Of a DNA stretch of 64,000 nucleotides, positions 1 to 8,786 are shown in pieces. How positions within the stretch are numbered: the first letter of the stretch is position 1; every line of letters begins with the position of its first letter. The DNA comes from Ramlibacter tataouinensis (GTDB taxonomy: Bacteria > Pseudomonadota > Gammaproteobacteria > Burkholderiales > Burkholderiaceae_C), in assembly GCA_002427815.1 (NCBI GenBank), contig DIZF01000010.1, forward strand, positions 1 to 64,000, read 5' to 3'. The notes under the pieces are model-generated. The model searched no databases, was not told where the DNA came from, and saw nothing but the letters and a program-made list of their open reading frames with translations. The translations under genes were made by a program, and so were the position numbers.

Positions 1-294
1 ACCAAGAGGTTCGGCGGCAAGGAACCGGACCGCTGGGCCAGCGGCGCCTGCTGGGCCGGCCTGGAGATTCTCACTGCGGCCGTGAAGCAGACCGGGCTGG
101 ATCGCAAGGCCATGCGCGACTACATAGCGAACACCACTCACAAGACCATCCTGGGCGACATCAAGTTCACCGGCAGCGAGAACACCGCCACGCCGGGCAC
201 GGTGGGCCAGTGGCAGAACGGTGAGTTCGAGGTGGTGTGGCCGCCCAGGATCGCCACCGCCAAGCTCAATCCGAACAAGCCGGCCTGGAAGTAG
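1..294 (+). CDS. Branched-chain amino acid-type ABC transporter substrate-binding protein (C-terminal end only)
   Basis: This is the last 97 codons of a gene that begins before the window; the frame is open from base 1. The visible part resembles the C-terminal lobe of periplasmic LivJ-type receptors, with a late 'ILGDIKFT' strand followed by 'VGQWQNGEFEVVWPP', the usual ending of this family. It is followed by permease and ATPase genes on the same strand, so it should capture the ligand for that transporter in the periplasm. The substrate cannot be told from this fragment; LivJ-type receptors bind amino acids, urea, or aromatic and short organic acids. Confidence 0.85.
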   Translation, partial: TKRFGGKEPDRWASGACWAGLEILTAAVKQTGLDRKAMRDYIANTTHKTILGDIKFTGSENTATPGTVGQWQNGEFEVVWPPRIATAKLNPNKPAWK

Positions 295-373
295 CAAGAG
301 CCGCTCGCGCTCGGCTTGTCGAAGTGCCCGCAAGGCTTCGACAGGATCGGCCCGAGCGGGCGTTGTTTCGCGC

Positions 374-1249
374 ATGTCCCTTACCGCCTGGCTCGAACTC
401 CTTGCCTCCGGCCTGATCACCGGCGGCATTTACGCGCTGGTGGCGCTGGGGTTGAACCTGCAGTACGGCCTGATGCGGATCCTGAACATCGCGCACGGCG
501 AGTTCCTGATGGTCGGCGCCTACCTCACCTGGATGGCGCAGACCACGTGGGGCCTGTCGCCGCTGCTGATGGTGCCGGTGGCGTTCCTGGTTCTGATGGC
601 CCTGGGTCTGGTGGTGCACTGGCTGTGCTTCCGGCGGCTCACGGCGACCTCGCCCAACCTCGATATCTTCGAGGCGCGCGGCCTGATGGTTGCCTTCGGT
701 CTGATGTTCCTGGTGCAGAACTTCGCTTCCTGGATGTGGGGCGGCGAACTGCGCGGCTACGACTACCTCACCGAGCCGGTGAAAATCGGCGGCGCCCAGT
801 TCGCCGGCAACAAGCTGCTGGTGTTCGCGCTGGCGCTGGTGTTCAGCGGGGCGCTGATCGTCCTGATGCGCCGGACGCTGTTGGGGAAAGGCGTGCGCGC
901 ACTGATGCAGTCGCAGGTCGGAGCGCAGCTGGTGGGCATCGACACGGAACGACTGCACCCGCTGATGTTCGGCATCGGGCTGGGGCTGTCGGGCGTGGCG
1001 GGCAGCCTGCTGTCGATGGCCTACACCATTTCACCTTCCATGGGCGAGCCGTACACCGTCACGGCGCTGATCGTCATCACGCTGGGCGGCTTCGGCAGCA
1101 TGAGCGGCGCCCTCGCCGCCGGCCTGCTGCTGGGCGTGATCGAGGCGTTCGGCATGTACTTCACCAATCCCTCGCTCAAGGCCCTGCTGTCGTACACGGT
1201 GTTCATCGCCGTGCTGCTGCTGCGGCCGCGCGGCCTGTTTGCGAAGTGA
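374..1249 (+). CDS. livH: Branched-chain amino acid ABC transporter permease, LivH type
   Basis: Predicted inner-membrane permease of 291 residues, the usual LivH length. It shows the family N-terminus 'GGIYALVALGLNLQYGLMRI' and the motif NIAHGEF at about residues 38-44, then alternating hydrophobic segments ending in 'LLLRPRGLF'. I chose the ATG at 374 because the LivH alignment begins there; the longer open frame upstream has no family features. The stop lies 4 bases before the livM start, so the two are co-translated. With LivM it should form the transport channel for the receptor encoded upstream. Confidence 0.93.
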   Translation: MSLTAWLELLASGLITGGIYALVALGLNLQYGLMRILNIAHGEFLMVGAYLTWMAQTTWGLSPLLMVPVAFLVLMALGLVVHWLCFRRLTATSPNLDIFEARGLMVAFGLMFLVQNFASWMWGGELRGYDYLTEPVKIGGAQFAGNKLLVFALALVFSGALIVLMRRTLLGKGVRALMQSQVGAQLVGIDTERLHPLMFGIGLGLSGVAGSLLSMAYTISPSMGEPYTVTALIVITLGGFGSMSGALAAGLLLGVIEAFGMYFTNPSLKALLSYTVFIAVLLLRPRGLFAK

Positions 1250-1253
1250 TGGA

Positions 1254-2270
1254 ATGACCGATCGCCAATACCTGCTGCGCGACGTGCTGGTGCTGTTCGG
1301 CCTGACGGGCTGGGCGCTGTCGCTGCCCTACTACGGCAGCGAGTTCATGGTCTCGATGGCGCTGACCTGCCTGATGTATGTGGCGCTGTCCTCCAGCTGG
1401 GGACTGTTCTGCGGCAGCACGCGCTACCTGTCGCTGGCGACTTCGGCCTTCTTCGGGATCGGCGCCTACACCAGCGCGCTGGCGCTGCAACAGCTGTCGT
1501 GGATCGGAGCGGTCGCGCTCGGGGCGGGCCTGGCCACGCTCGCCGCGGTGGTGATGGGCGCTGCCGTGCTGCACCTGCGCGGCACCTATTTCGCGGTGCT
1601 GACCTTCGGCATGACCGAGCTGATCCGCAATGCGGTGAGCTATTTCGAAAGGCAGGTGACCGGCACCGTCGGCCGCGTGCTGGTCGTGGTGCCCGAGCGC
1701 GACACGATCTACCTTACCGTGCTGGGCCTGGCGGTGCTGACCGTCGCGCTGTCCATTGGTGTGCGGCGCACGCGGTTCGGCCTGGCGCTGCTGGGCATCG
1801 GCGCGGACGAGCAGCGCGCGCAGACGCTGGGGGTGAACACGCGGTGGGTCAAGATCGCCGGTTTCGCGATGACCGCCGCGGTCGCCGGCGCCGTGGGCGC
1901 TGCGATGTCGGTGCGCTGGACCTACATCGATCCGCACACCGTGTTCAACCCCTTCATCGGTTTCCAGACGGTGCTGATCGCGCTGATCGGCGGGGCCGCG
2001 ACGCTCTGGGGGCCCCTGATTGCCGCCGTGGTGTTCAGCCTGCTGGCGGAAACCCTGCGCCTGAAGGCGCCGCAGGTGTACATGATGGCGCTCGGGCTGT
2101 TGCTGATCCTGTCGGTGCTGTATTTGCCCGGCGGGCTGGCCTCGCTGCGCTGGGGCACCTTCCGCAGCTGGTGGCTGGATACGAGGGAGTGGTGGCGGCT
2201 GCGGCGTTACGAGTGGAGCGGCGAAAAGGCGCGCGACAAGCGGCGGGCCAGGGGGCGGCGACTTGTCTGA
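1254..2270 (+). CDS. livM: Branched-chain amino acid ABC transporter permease, LivM type
   Basis: Second permease subunit, 338 residues, with many membrane spans and the LivM hallmarks 'LSLATSAFFGIGAYTSA' near residue 60 and 'GGAATLWGPLIAA' in the C-terminal half. The ATG at 1254 follows the livH stop directly; an in-frame ATG 15 bases earlier overlaps livH and is less likely. The C-terminus is long and basic (rich in Arg and Lys after the last span). Its end overlaps the TTG start of the ATPase gene by 8 bases, which indicates translational coupling. Confidence 0.93.
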   Translation: MTDRQYLLRDVLVLFGLTGWALSLPYYGSEFMVSMALTCLMYVALSSSWGLFCGSTRYLSLATSAFFGIGAYTSALALQQLSWIGAVALGAGLATLAAVVMGAAVLHLRGTYFAVLTFGMTELIRNAVSYFERQVTGTVGRVLVVVPERDTIYLTVLGLAVLTVALSIGVRRTRFGLALLGIGADEQRAQTLGVNTRWVKIAGFAMTAAVAGAVGAAMSVRWTYIDPHTVFNPFIGFQTVLIALIGGAATLWGPLIAAVVFSLLAETLRLKAPQVYMMALGLLLILSVLYLPGGLASLRWGTFRSWWLDTREWWRLRRYEWSGEKARDKRRARGRRLV

Positions 2271-3057
2271 GCCCAATGCTTTGCCCCTGCTCGAAGCGCG
2301 CGATGTCACCGTACGCTTCGGGGGCCTCGCGGCTGTCGATGGCGTGAGCGCGAGCTTCGGCGCCGGCGAGCTGGTGGGCATCATCGGCCCCAATGGCGCG
2401 GGCAAGACCACGTTTTTCAACGCGATCACCGGTGTCACGGCGCCGACCTCGGGTCGCCTGGTCGCGTCCGGTCATGACCTCACCGGGCAGGGGCCCCATC
2501 GCTATGCCGTGCATGGGCTGGCGCGTACCTTCCAGACGCCCCGCGTGTTCGCGGACATGCCGGTGCGCCTGAACATCGAGTTCGGCCTGCAGTTCGCGGG
2601 TCGACGGCGACGCAAGTATTGGCTGTGGGGCGAGGAGCAGTCGGTGCCGTGGGCGCTGCGCGACGCCCCCAGCATCCTGTCGCTGATCGGACTGGGTTCG
2701 CAGGCGGAATTGCCGGCATCGGCCATCACGCCTTCGCAGCAGCGCCTGTTGGAGATCGGCATGGCGCTGGCCACCCGTCCGCGCATGCTGCTGCTCGACG
2801 AAGTGGCCGCGGGGCTGACCGAGGCCGAAGTGGTGGAAATGGCGCGCCTGGTCCGCCGGCTGCGCGACGAGCTGGACCTCACGGTGGTGTGGATCGAACA
2901 TGCGGTGACCACGCTGCTGCGCCATGTGGAGCGCGTGATCGTGCTGCACCAGGGCCGCAAGATCGCCGACGCCACGCCGGCCGAAGTCGTGCGCAATCCC
3001 GAAGTGGTGGAGGCCTATCTCGGCGACGAGATGGCCGAAGCCGGGGAGGCCGCGTGA
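2263..3057 (+). CDS. livG: Branched-chain amino acid ABC transporter ATP-binding protein, LivG type
   Basis: Cytoplasmic ATPase subunit of 264 residues starting at a TTG that overlaps the livM stop. Walker A GPNGAGKTT is at residues 42-50 and Walker B LLLDE at 176-180, with the switch histidine in 'VVWIEH'. The ABC signature is unusual: where LSGGQ or LSYGQ is expected (about residues 155-160) the sequence reads ITPSQQ. The LivG-specific insertion between Walker A and the signature is present. It ends by overlapping the start of livF by one base. The degenerate signature may reduce activity or be tolerated in the heterodimer with LivF, whose signature is canonical. Confidence 0.92.
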   Translation: MSEPNALPLLEARDVTVRFGGLAAVDGVSASFGAGELVGIIGPNGAGKTTFFNAITGVTAPTSGRLVASGHDLTGQGPHRYAVHGLARTFQTPRVFADMPVRLNIEFGLQFAGRRRRKYWLWGEEQSVPWALRDAPSILSLIGLGSQAELPASAITPSQQRLLEIGMALATRPRMLLLDEVAAGLTEAEVVEMARLVRRLRDELDLTVVWIEHAVTTLLRHVERVIVLHQGRKIADATPAEVVRNPEVVEAYLGDEMAEAGEAA

Positions 3058-3860
3058 TGTGGTATCAACCCGGCTTCGTCCTGGGCGGGTCGGGCCGGGC
3101 CCGGCTCGAGGTCGAGGACCTGAGCGCCGGCTATGGGCCGGTGCAGGTGCTGCGCGGTCTCAAGCTGGAGGTCAAGCCCGGGCTCACGGTGATCCTCGGT
3201 CCCAATGGCGCAGGCAAGACCACGCTGTTGCGAGCGCTGAACGGTTTGATCCCGCGCGCTGGTCAGGTGCTGCTCGATGGCGAAGACCTGCCGGAGAAGA
3301 CGCACGAGATCGTGCAGGCCGGCATGGCGCTGGTGCCCGAGGGGCGGCAGCTGTTTCCCCAGCTCACAGTCGCCGAAAACCTGGAACTGGGCGGCTGGCT
3401 GGTGGCCAAGGCGGAGCGAGCGCGCCGGCTGGAGCGGGCGTTCGCACAATTCCCGAAATTGCGTGAGCGGGCCCAGCAGCTGGCGGGCACCATGAGCGGC
3501 GGCGAGCAGCAGCTGGTGGCGGTGGCGCGGGCCATGATGAGCGCCCCGCGCCTCCTGATGCTGGACGAGCCCTCGCTGGGGCTGGCGCCGCGCATGGTGG
3601 ACGAGCTGCTCGCGATCGCGCGGCGGATTGCCGACGCGGGAACCACCGTGCTGATGGTCGAGCAGAACGTCAGGAAGGCCCTGGCTGTCGCCGATCGGGG
3701 CTACGTGATGGAGCGCGGCACGCTGGTTGCCAGCGGTCCCGCCAAGCTTCTTGCGCGATCATCCGTGGTGCGCGAGGCCTACCTGGGCGCCGCGAGTTCC
3801 GATACCACCACTGCCGCCTCGGCCGCCAGGCACAGCGCTCACCCTGAACCGATTCATTGA
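3057..3860 (+). CDS. livF: Branched-chain amino acid ABC transporter ATP-binding protein, LivF type
   Basis: Second ATPase subunit, 267 residues. Walker A GPNGAGKTT is at about 48-56, the intact signature MSGGEQQ at about 146-152 and Walker B LLMLDEPSLGLAP at 166-178. The ATG at 3057 shares a base with the livG stop. The N-terminus carries about 15 extra residues before the usual 'LEVEDLSAGYGPVQVL' start, and the C-terminus has a short Ser/Ala-rich tail. It completes the five-gene LivJHMGF-type operon, and the aldehyde dehydrogenase 27 bases downstream suggests the whole unit may import and oxidise an aromatic compound rather than leucine. That substrate is inference. Confidence 0.93.
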   Translation: MWYQPGFVLGGSGRARLEVEDLSAGYGPVQVLRGLKLEVKPGLTVILGPNGAGKTTLLRALNGLIPRAGQVLLDGEDLPEKTHEIVQAGMALVPEGRQLFPQLTVAENLELGGWLVAKAERARRLERAFAQFPKLRERAQQLAGTMSGGEQQLVAVARAMMSAPRLLMLDEPSLGLAPRMVDELLAIARRIADAGTTVLMVEQNVRKALAVADRGYVMERGTLVASGPAKLLARSSVVREAYLGAASSDTTTAASAARHSAHPEPIH

Positions 3861-3887
3861 CCCGACTTTCGACGCAAGGAGTACCCC

Positions 3888-5342
3888 ATGTCCGACCTGT
3901 CCATGCTCATCAACGGCCTGAAAGTGACGGCCGAAAAGAACGCGACCTTCGAGCGCCGCAATCCCCTCGACGGCACGGTGGCCACCCGGGCGCCGGCCGC
4001 ATCGCCCGGCGATGCGGTGATGGCGGTGGAGGCGGCGGCGCAGGCCTTCAAGACATGGAGCCAGACCGGCCCCAGCGAGCGCCGCATGCTGTTGCTCAAG
4101 GCCGCCGAGAAGCTCGAAGCCAGGATGCCGCAGTTCGCCGAGGCGGTGGCGGCCGAGACGGGCGCCACCGGGATGTGGGCCGGCTTCAACGTGATGCTGG
4201 CGGCGGGCATGATCCGGGAAGCGGCATCGCTCACCACGCAGATCACCGGCGAAGTGATTCCGTCGGACGTGCCGGGCTCGCTGGCCATGGGCGTGCGCCA
4301 GCCCGCTGGCGTGGTGCTGGGCATCGCGCCGTGGAACGCGCCCATCATCCTGGGTGTGCGCGCCATCGCGACGCCGCTGGCGTGCGGCAACACCGTCATC
4401 TTCAAGGGTTCGGAAAACTGCCCGCGCACCCACCAGTTGATCGTCGAGGCGTTCCAGGATGCGGGGTTCCCGCCCGGTGTCCTCAACTACATCACCAATG
4501 CGCCGGCCGACGCCGGCGCGGTGGTCGAGGCCGTGGTGGCGCATCCGGCGGTGCGGCGTGTCAACTTCACCGGCTCGACCAAGGTGGGCCGCATCATCGC
4601 GCAGACCTGCGCGAAGTACCTCAAGCCGGTCGTGCTCGAGTTGGGCGGCAAGGCGCCGCTGGTGATCCTGGACGATGCCGATATCGACGACGCGGTGAAC
4701 GGCGCGGCCTTCGGCTGCTTCGCCAACAGCGGCCAGATCTGCATGTCGACCGAGCGCATCGTCGTCGACCAGAAGGTGGCCGACCAATTCGTCAAGCAGT
4801 TCGCGGCCAAGGCCGGTGCGCTGCCGCTGGGCGATCCGCGCAAACCCGAGCCCGTGGTGCTGGGTAGCGTGATCGGGATGAGTACCGTGCAGCATTGCAA
4901 CGCGCTGATCGACGACGCGCTGGCGCAGGGCGCGAAGCTGGTGTGCGGGGGCAAGGCCGAGACCACATTGATGCCCGCCACGGTGCTCGATCATGTGACG
5001 CCGAAGATGCGCATCTATCACGAGGAGACGTTCGGGCCGGTGAAATGCGTGGTGCGGGTGAAGGACACCGAGGAGGCGATCGCCTGCGCCAACGACAACG
5101 AGTACGGGTTGTCGGCCGCTGTGTTCGGCCGTGACATCGCCCGGGCTTTCAACGTGGCGCGGCGGATCGACTCGGGCATCTGCCACGTCAACGGGCCCAC
5201 CGTGCACGACGAAGCGCAGATGCCGTTCGGCGGCGTCAAGGGCAGCGGCATGGGCCGCTTCGGCGGCAAGGCGGGCATCGCCGAGTTCACCGACCTGCGC
5301 TGGATCACGATCCAGACGACGCCGCGACATTACCCGTTCTGA
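3888..5342 (+). CDS. NAD(P)+-dependent aldehyde dehydrogenase, salicylaldehyde/vanillin dehydrogenase-like
   Basis: Oxidises an aldehyde to its carboxylic acid with NAD(P)+. The 484-residue protein has all the family parts: the PWNAP segment with Asn150, the cofactor-binding 'FTGSTKVG' (228-235), the general base Glu251 in LELGGKAP and the nucleophile Cys285 in SGQIC. The overall pattern, including 'FKGSENCPRTH', is closest in my memory to the salicylaldehyde and vanillin dehydrogenases (DoxF/Vdh-like) rather than betaine aldehyde enzymes. A ribosome-binding site (aaggag) precedes the ATG. It is co-oriented with and 27 bases behind livF, so an aromatic or aryl aldehyde substrate is plausible but unproven. 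Confidence 0.88.
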   Translation: MSDLSMLINGLKVTAEKNATFERRNPLDGTVATRAPAASPGDAVMAVEAAAQAFKTWSQTGPSERRMLLLKAAEKLEARMPQFAEAVAAETGATGMWAGFNVMLAAGMIREAASLTTQITGEVIPSDVPGSLAMGVRQPAGVVLGIAPWNAPIILGVRAIATPLACGNTVIFKGSENCPRTHQLIVEAFQDAGFPPGVLNYITNAPADAGAVVEAVVAHPAVRRVNFTGSTKVGRIIAQTCAKYLKPVVLELGGKAPLVILDDADIDDAVNGAAFGCFANSGQICMSTERIVVDQKVADQFVKQFAAKAGALPLGDPRKPEPVVLGSVIGMSTVQHCNALIDDALAQGAKLVCGGKAETTLMPATVLDHVTPKMRIYHEETFGPVKCVVRVKDTEEAIACANDNEYGLSAAVFGRDIARAFNVARRIDSGICHVNGPTVHDEAQMPFGGVKGSGMGRFGGKAGIAEFTDLRWITIQTTPRHYPF

Positions 5343-5384
5343 GGCCGCGGCAGCGACCTCGAATGCTATCAAATAAGGAGCGTG

Positions 5385-5966
5385 TCACAAGCCGTGGAAG
5401 CGGCTTGCAGCCCAGAGCGTCTGATCGATGACGGCCTGGACCGATTTTCTCGCCGCCTCCTGGGTCAGCTCGCCGGCCGCGTCGAAGGCGTCGGCCGCCC
5501 GGCCCAGTGCGAAGTTCTGCGGCGCCACCCAGCAGTGCAGGTTGAGCAAGAGCGGCGCCAGATGGCTTTGCGAGCGCAGTCCGCCCAGGGCGCCGGGCGA
5601 GGCGCTCAGGATGCCGACCACCTTGCCGCGGGTGGAGCGGAAGCCGTCGCTCAAGACCGGGTCGCCTTTTATGGGACTGGAAATCCAGTCGATCGCGTTC
5701 TTCAGCAAGGCCGGATAGCTGGCGTTGTATTCGGGCGTGCAGATGATCCAGGCTGGATGCTCGTACGTGATGTGTTTGAGCTTCGTGACGTCGGGCGGCG
5801 TGCCCCGCGCCTCCAGGTCGGCGTTGTACATGGGAATGTCGAAGTCGGCCAGTTCGAGATGGGTCACCTCGGCGCCCGAAGCCCGGGCCATGGCGGCGGC
5901 CACCTTGGCGAGCTTGCGGTTCCAGGAGTTCTGCCGGGTGCTGCCGGCGAAGACGAGTAGTTTCAT
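5385..5966 (-). CDS. NADPH-dependent FMN reductase family protein
   Basis: A 193-residue flavodoxin-fold oxidoreductase of the NADPH-dependent FMN reductase family (ChrR/YieF/SsuE-like). The phosphate-binding loop 'FAGSTRQNSWNRKLA' sits at residues 5-19 and the typical 'CTPEYNASYPALLKNAIDWIS' motif is at about 76-96. Such enzymes reduce FMN, quinones or chromate using NADPH in the cytoplasm. The gene is convergent with the aldehyde dehydrogenase and divergent from mnmG, so it stands alone. The true electron acceptor cannot be read from sequence. Confidence 0.88.
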   Translation of the reverse strand: MKLLVFAGSTRQNSWNRKLAKVAAAMARASGAEVTHLELADFDIPMYNADLEARGTPPDVTKLKHITYEHPAWIICTPEYNASYPALLKNAIDWISSPIKGDPVLSDGFRSTRGKVVGILSASPGALGGLRSQSHLAPLLLNLHCWVAPQNFALGRAADAFDAAGELTQEAARKSVQAVIDQTLWAASRFHGL

Positions 5967-6108
5967 GGGCCGATTGCATCACAGCGATCGCGGCATTGCG
6001 CGAGTGGGGGCTCAGGCGGCCTGGCTGCCAGAAGATGCCCCCGCGAATAAAATGGAACGTTTTACGCGCCTCGATCTGCCGTCTTGCAGCAGCACTGGCG
6101 CACTTCCC

Positions 6109-8085
6109 ATGCTCTATCCCCAGGAATTCGACGTCATCGTGGTGGGCGGCGGCCACGCCGGGACCGAGGCCGCCCTGGCCGCGGCCCGGATGGGCTGCCA
6201 GACCCTGCTGCTGACCCACAACATCGAGACGCTCGGCCAGATGAGCTGCAATCCCTCCATCGGCGGGATTGGCAAGGGTCACCTGGTCAAGGAAGTGGAT
6301 GCGCTGGGTGGGGCGATGGCCATCGCCACGGATGAGGCTGGGATCCAGTTCCGCATCCTCAACAGTTCCAAGGGGCCGGCCGTGCGCGCCACCCGGGCCC
6401 AGGCGGATCGGCTGCTCTACAAGGCGGCGATCCGCACCCGGCTGGAAAACCAGCCGAACCTGGTCCTGTTCCAGCAGGCCGTTGACGACCTCATGGTCGA
6501 GGGCGATCGCGTGGTCGGGGCGGTGACCCAGGTCGGCATCCGCTTCCGTTCCCGCACGGTGGTGCTGACCGCGGGGACCTTCCTGGACGGGCGCATCCAT
6601 GTCGGGCTGAACAATTACCAGGCGGGCCGGGCTGGCGACCCGGCGTCGCTGTCGCTGTCGGCGCGGCTGAAAGAGCTGAAATTGCCGCAGGCCCGGCTGA
6701 AGACGGGTACGCCGCCCCGGATCGATGGCCGGACCATCGATTTTTCGAAATGCGAGGAGCAGCCGGGTGACGGCATGCCTGGCGTGGACGGTGGGCCCGC
6801 GAATTCGCCGATGCCGGTCTTCAGCTTCATGGGCAAGGCCGCGATGCATCCGAGGCAGGTGCCCTGCTGGATCACGCATACCAACGAGCGCACCCACGAA
6901 ATCATCCGCTCCGGCTTCGACCGCAGCCCCATGTTCACCGGCAGGATAGAAGGGGTGGGCCCGCGCTACTGCCCCAGTGTCGAGGACAAGATCAATCGCT
7001 TTGCCGACAAGGCCAGCCACCAGATCTTCCTGGAGCCGGAAGGCCTGACCACCCACGAGTACTACCCCAACGGCATCTCCACCAGTCTGCCGTTCGACAT
7101 CCAGTATCAGCTGGTGCGATCGATGGCGGGGCTGGAGGATGCCCATATCCTGCGGCCCGGTTATGCGATCGAGTATGACTATTTCGATCCCCGGTCGCTC
7201 AAGAGCAGCTTCGAGACCCGGCAGATTGCCGGGCTGTTTTTCGCCGGCCAGATCAACGGCACCACCGGCTACGAGGAGGCCGCCGCACAGGGTCTGTTCG
7301 CCGGAGTCAACGCAGCTCTGCAGTGTCAGGGTCGGGAAGCCTGGCTGCCGCGCCGCGACGAAGCCTACCTGGGCGTCCTGGTGGACGATCTCATCACCAA
7401 GGGCGTGACCGAACCGTACCGGATGTTCACCAGCCGGGCCGAGTTCCGGCTGCAGCTGCGGGAGGACAACGCCGACATGCGCCTGACCGAAGCCGGCCGC
7501 GCGCTCGGCTTGGTGGACGACGCGCGGTGGGAAGCTTTCAATCGCAAGCGGGACGCTGTTTCACGTGAAACACAGCGGCTGAAGTCGGTCTGGGTCAATC
7601 CGCGCAACCTGCCGCCGGCCGAGTCCGAACGGGTGCTGGGCAAGGCCATCGAGCGCGAGTACAACCTGGCCGACCTGTTGCGTCGCCCCGATGTCAGCTA
7701 TGCGGCGCTGATGTCGCTGGACGGCTCGGCCTACGCCAACCCCGAGATCTCGCTGGAAACCCTGGGCGAGCTATGGAAGCCGGTGGTCGAGCAGATCGAG
7801 ATCGCCGCCAAATACTCGGGCTACATCGAACGGCAGCAGGACGAGGTGGAGCGGGCCGCCCAGTACGAAAACCTCAAGCTGCCGCCCGACCTCGACTTCA
7901 TGCAGGTGGCGGCGCTGTCGTTCGAGGTTCGGCAAAAGCTCAATCAGCATCGCCCGGAAACGCTGGGGCTGGCCTCCCGCATCTCGGGTGTGACGCCGGC
8001 GGCCATTTCGCTGTTGCTGGTGCACCTGAAGAAGAGCCGGTCCAAAGGCTTCGCCGCCAGCAACGGGGGCAAGGCGGCGGCATGA
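6109..8085 (+). CDS. mnmG: tRNA uridine-5-carboxymethylaminomethyl(34) synthesis enzyme MnmG (GidA)
   Basis: FAD-dependent enzyme that with MnmE installs the cmnm5 group on U34 of certain tRNAs. The 658-residue length is normal. The dinucleotide-binding GGGHAG is at 13-18, followed by 'SCNPSIGGIGKGHLVKE', 'GTFLDGRIHVG' and 'LKTGTPPRIDGRTID', all MnmG signatures. The ATG at 6109 fits the family start; the longer frame upstream is not conserved. Its coding sequence contains a perfect parS centromere site at 7557-7572. Together with rsmG and parAB it forms the classical origin-proximal cluster. Confidence 0.98.
   Translation: MLYPQEFDVIVVGGGHAGTEAALAAARMGCQTLLLTHNIETLGQMSCNPSIGGIGKGHLVKEVDALGGAMAIATDEAGIQFRILNSSKGPAVRATRAQADRLLYKAAIRTRLENQPNLVLFQQAVDDLMVEGDRVVGAVTQVGIRFRSRTVVLTAGTFLDGRIHVGLNNYQAGRAGDPASLSLSARLKELKLPQARLKTGTPPRIDGRTIDFSKCEEQPGDGMPGVDGGPANSPMPVFSFMGKAAMHPRQVPCWITHTNERTHEIIRSGFDRSPMFTGRIEGVGPRYCPSVEDKINRFADKASHQIFLEPEGLTTHEYYPNGISTSLPFDIQYQLVRSMAGLEDAHILRPGYAIEYDYFDPRSLKSSFETRQIAGLFFAGQINGTTGYEEAAAQGLFAGVNAALQCQGREAWLPRRDEAYLGVLVDDLITKGVTEPYRMFTSRAEFRLQLREDNADMRLTEAGRALGLVDDARWEAFNRKRDAVSRETQRLKSVWVNPRNLPPAESERVLGKAIEREYNLADLLRRPDVSYAALMSLDGSAYANPEISLETLGELWKPVVEQIEIAAKYSGYIERQQDEVERAAQYENLKLPPDLDFMQVAALSFEVRQKLNQHRPETLGLASRISGVTPAAISLLLVHLKKSRSKGFAASNGGKAAA
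7557..7572. other. parS: parS centromere site (perfect 16-bp palindrome)
   Basis: TGTTTCACGTGAAACA matches the universal ParB-binding parS palindrome at every position. It lies inside the mnmG coding sequence, where it encodes part of 'AVSRETQR', about 3.3 kb upstream of parB. ParB should load here and spread as a CTP-dependent clamp to organise the origin region for segregation by ParA. Confidence 0.96.
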
Positions 8086-8101
8086 GCGGCGTCGCAGGCT
8101 G

Positions 8102-8749
8102 ATGCGAGCCGCCCTCGAAAGGGAATTGCGCGACGGGTTGCCGGGCCTGGGCCTGGGCCTTGCGGATACCCAGGTGGCCCAATTGCTCGACTACCTCGAC
8201 CTGATCCGGAAGTGGAACAAGGTTTACAACCTCACCGCCGTGCGCGAGCCCCGGGAGATGCTGACGCATCATCTGCTCGACAGTCTGGCAGTGGTCCAGC
8301 CCCTGCGGCGGCAGACGCATGGCCGGTCCATCCGCTTGCTGGACGTCGGGTCGGGCGCCGGTTTGCCGGGAGTGGTAATCGCCGTGTGTTGCCCCGAGAT
8401 CCAGGTGGACTGCGTGGACACCGTGGCGAAGAAGGCCGCGTTTGTCCAGCAGGTAGCGGTCACGGCGAAGTTGCCCAACTTGCAGGGACTGCACGACCGG
8501 GTGGAAAACCTGACTGGCCCGTATGAGGTGATCGCCTCGCGGGCGTTTGCCTCGCTTTCCGACTTCGTCGCCTGGTCAGCCGGCGCTCTGGCGGAGCAGG
8601 GCATCTGGATGGCGATGAAAGGCCGGCAGCCGACCGCAGAAATCGCGGCCCTGCCGCCACAGTTTCGCGTGTTTCACGTGGAACAGTTGCAGGTTCCGGC
8701 ACTGGATGCCGAACGCTGCATCGTATGGATCGAACGCGCGGCCGGGTAA
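8102..8749 (+). CDS. rsmG: 16S rRNA (guanine(527)-N7)-methyltransferase RsmG (GidB)
   Basis: SAM-dependent methyltransferase that modifies G527 of 16S rRNA; loss commonly gives low-level streptomycin resistance. The 215-residue protein shows the family features 'YLDLIRKWNKVYNLTAVREPREMLTHHLLDSL' and the SAM-binding loop DVGSGAGLPG. It starts 16 bases after mnmG on the same strand. Its 3' part contains a second, one-mismatch parS-like site. Confidence 0.97.
   Translation: MRAALERELRDGLPGLGLGLADTQVAQLLDYLDLIRKWNKVYNLTAVREPREMLTHHLLDSLAVVQPLRRQTHGRSIRLLDVGSGAGLPGVVIAVCCPEIQVDCVDTVAKKAAFVQQVAVTAKLPNLQGLHDRVENLTGPYEVIASRAFASLSDFVAWSAGALAEQGIWMAMKGRQPTAEIAALPPQFRVFHVEQLQVPALDAERCIVWIERAAG
8670..8685. 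other. parS: Second parS-like site (15 of 16 positions)
   Basis: TGTTTCACGTGGAACA differs from the parS consensus only by G instead of A at position 12. It lies within rsmG, 1.1 kb from the perfect site and 2.2 kb upstream of parB. Clusters of parS around parAB are usual, and single-mismatch sites are often bound by ParB, so I regard this as a probable site. Confidence 0.82.
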
Positions 8750-8786
8750 CGTAAACTCGGTCATTCGATTCGCGGGGGAGAAAGCA

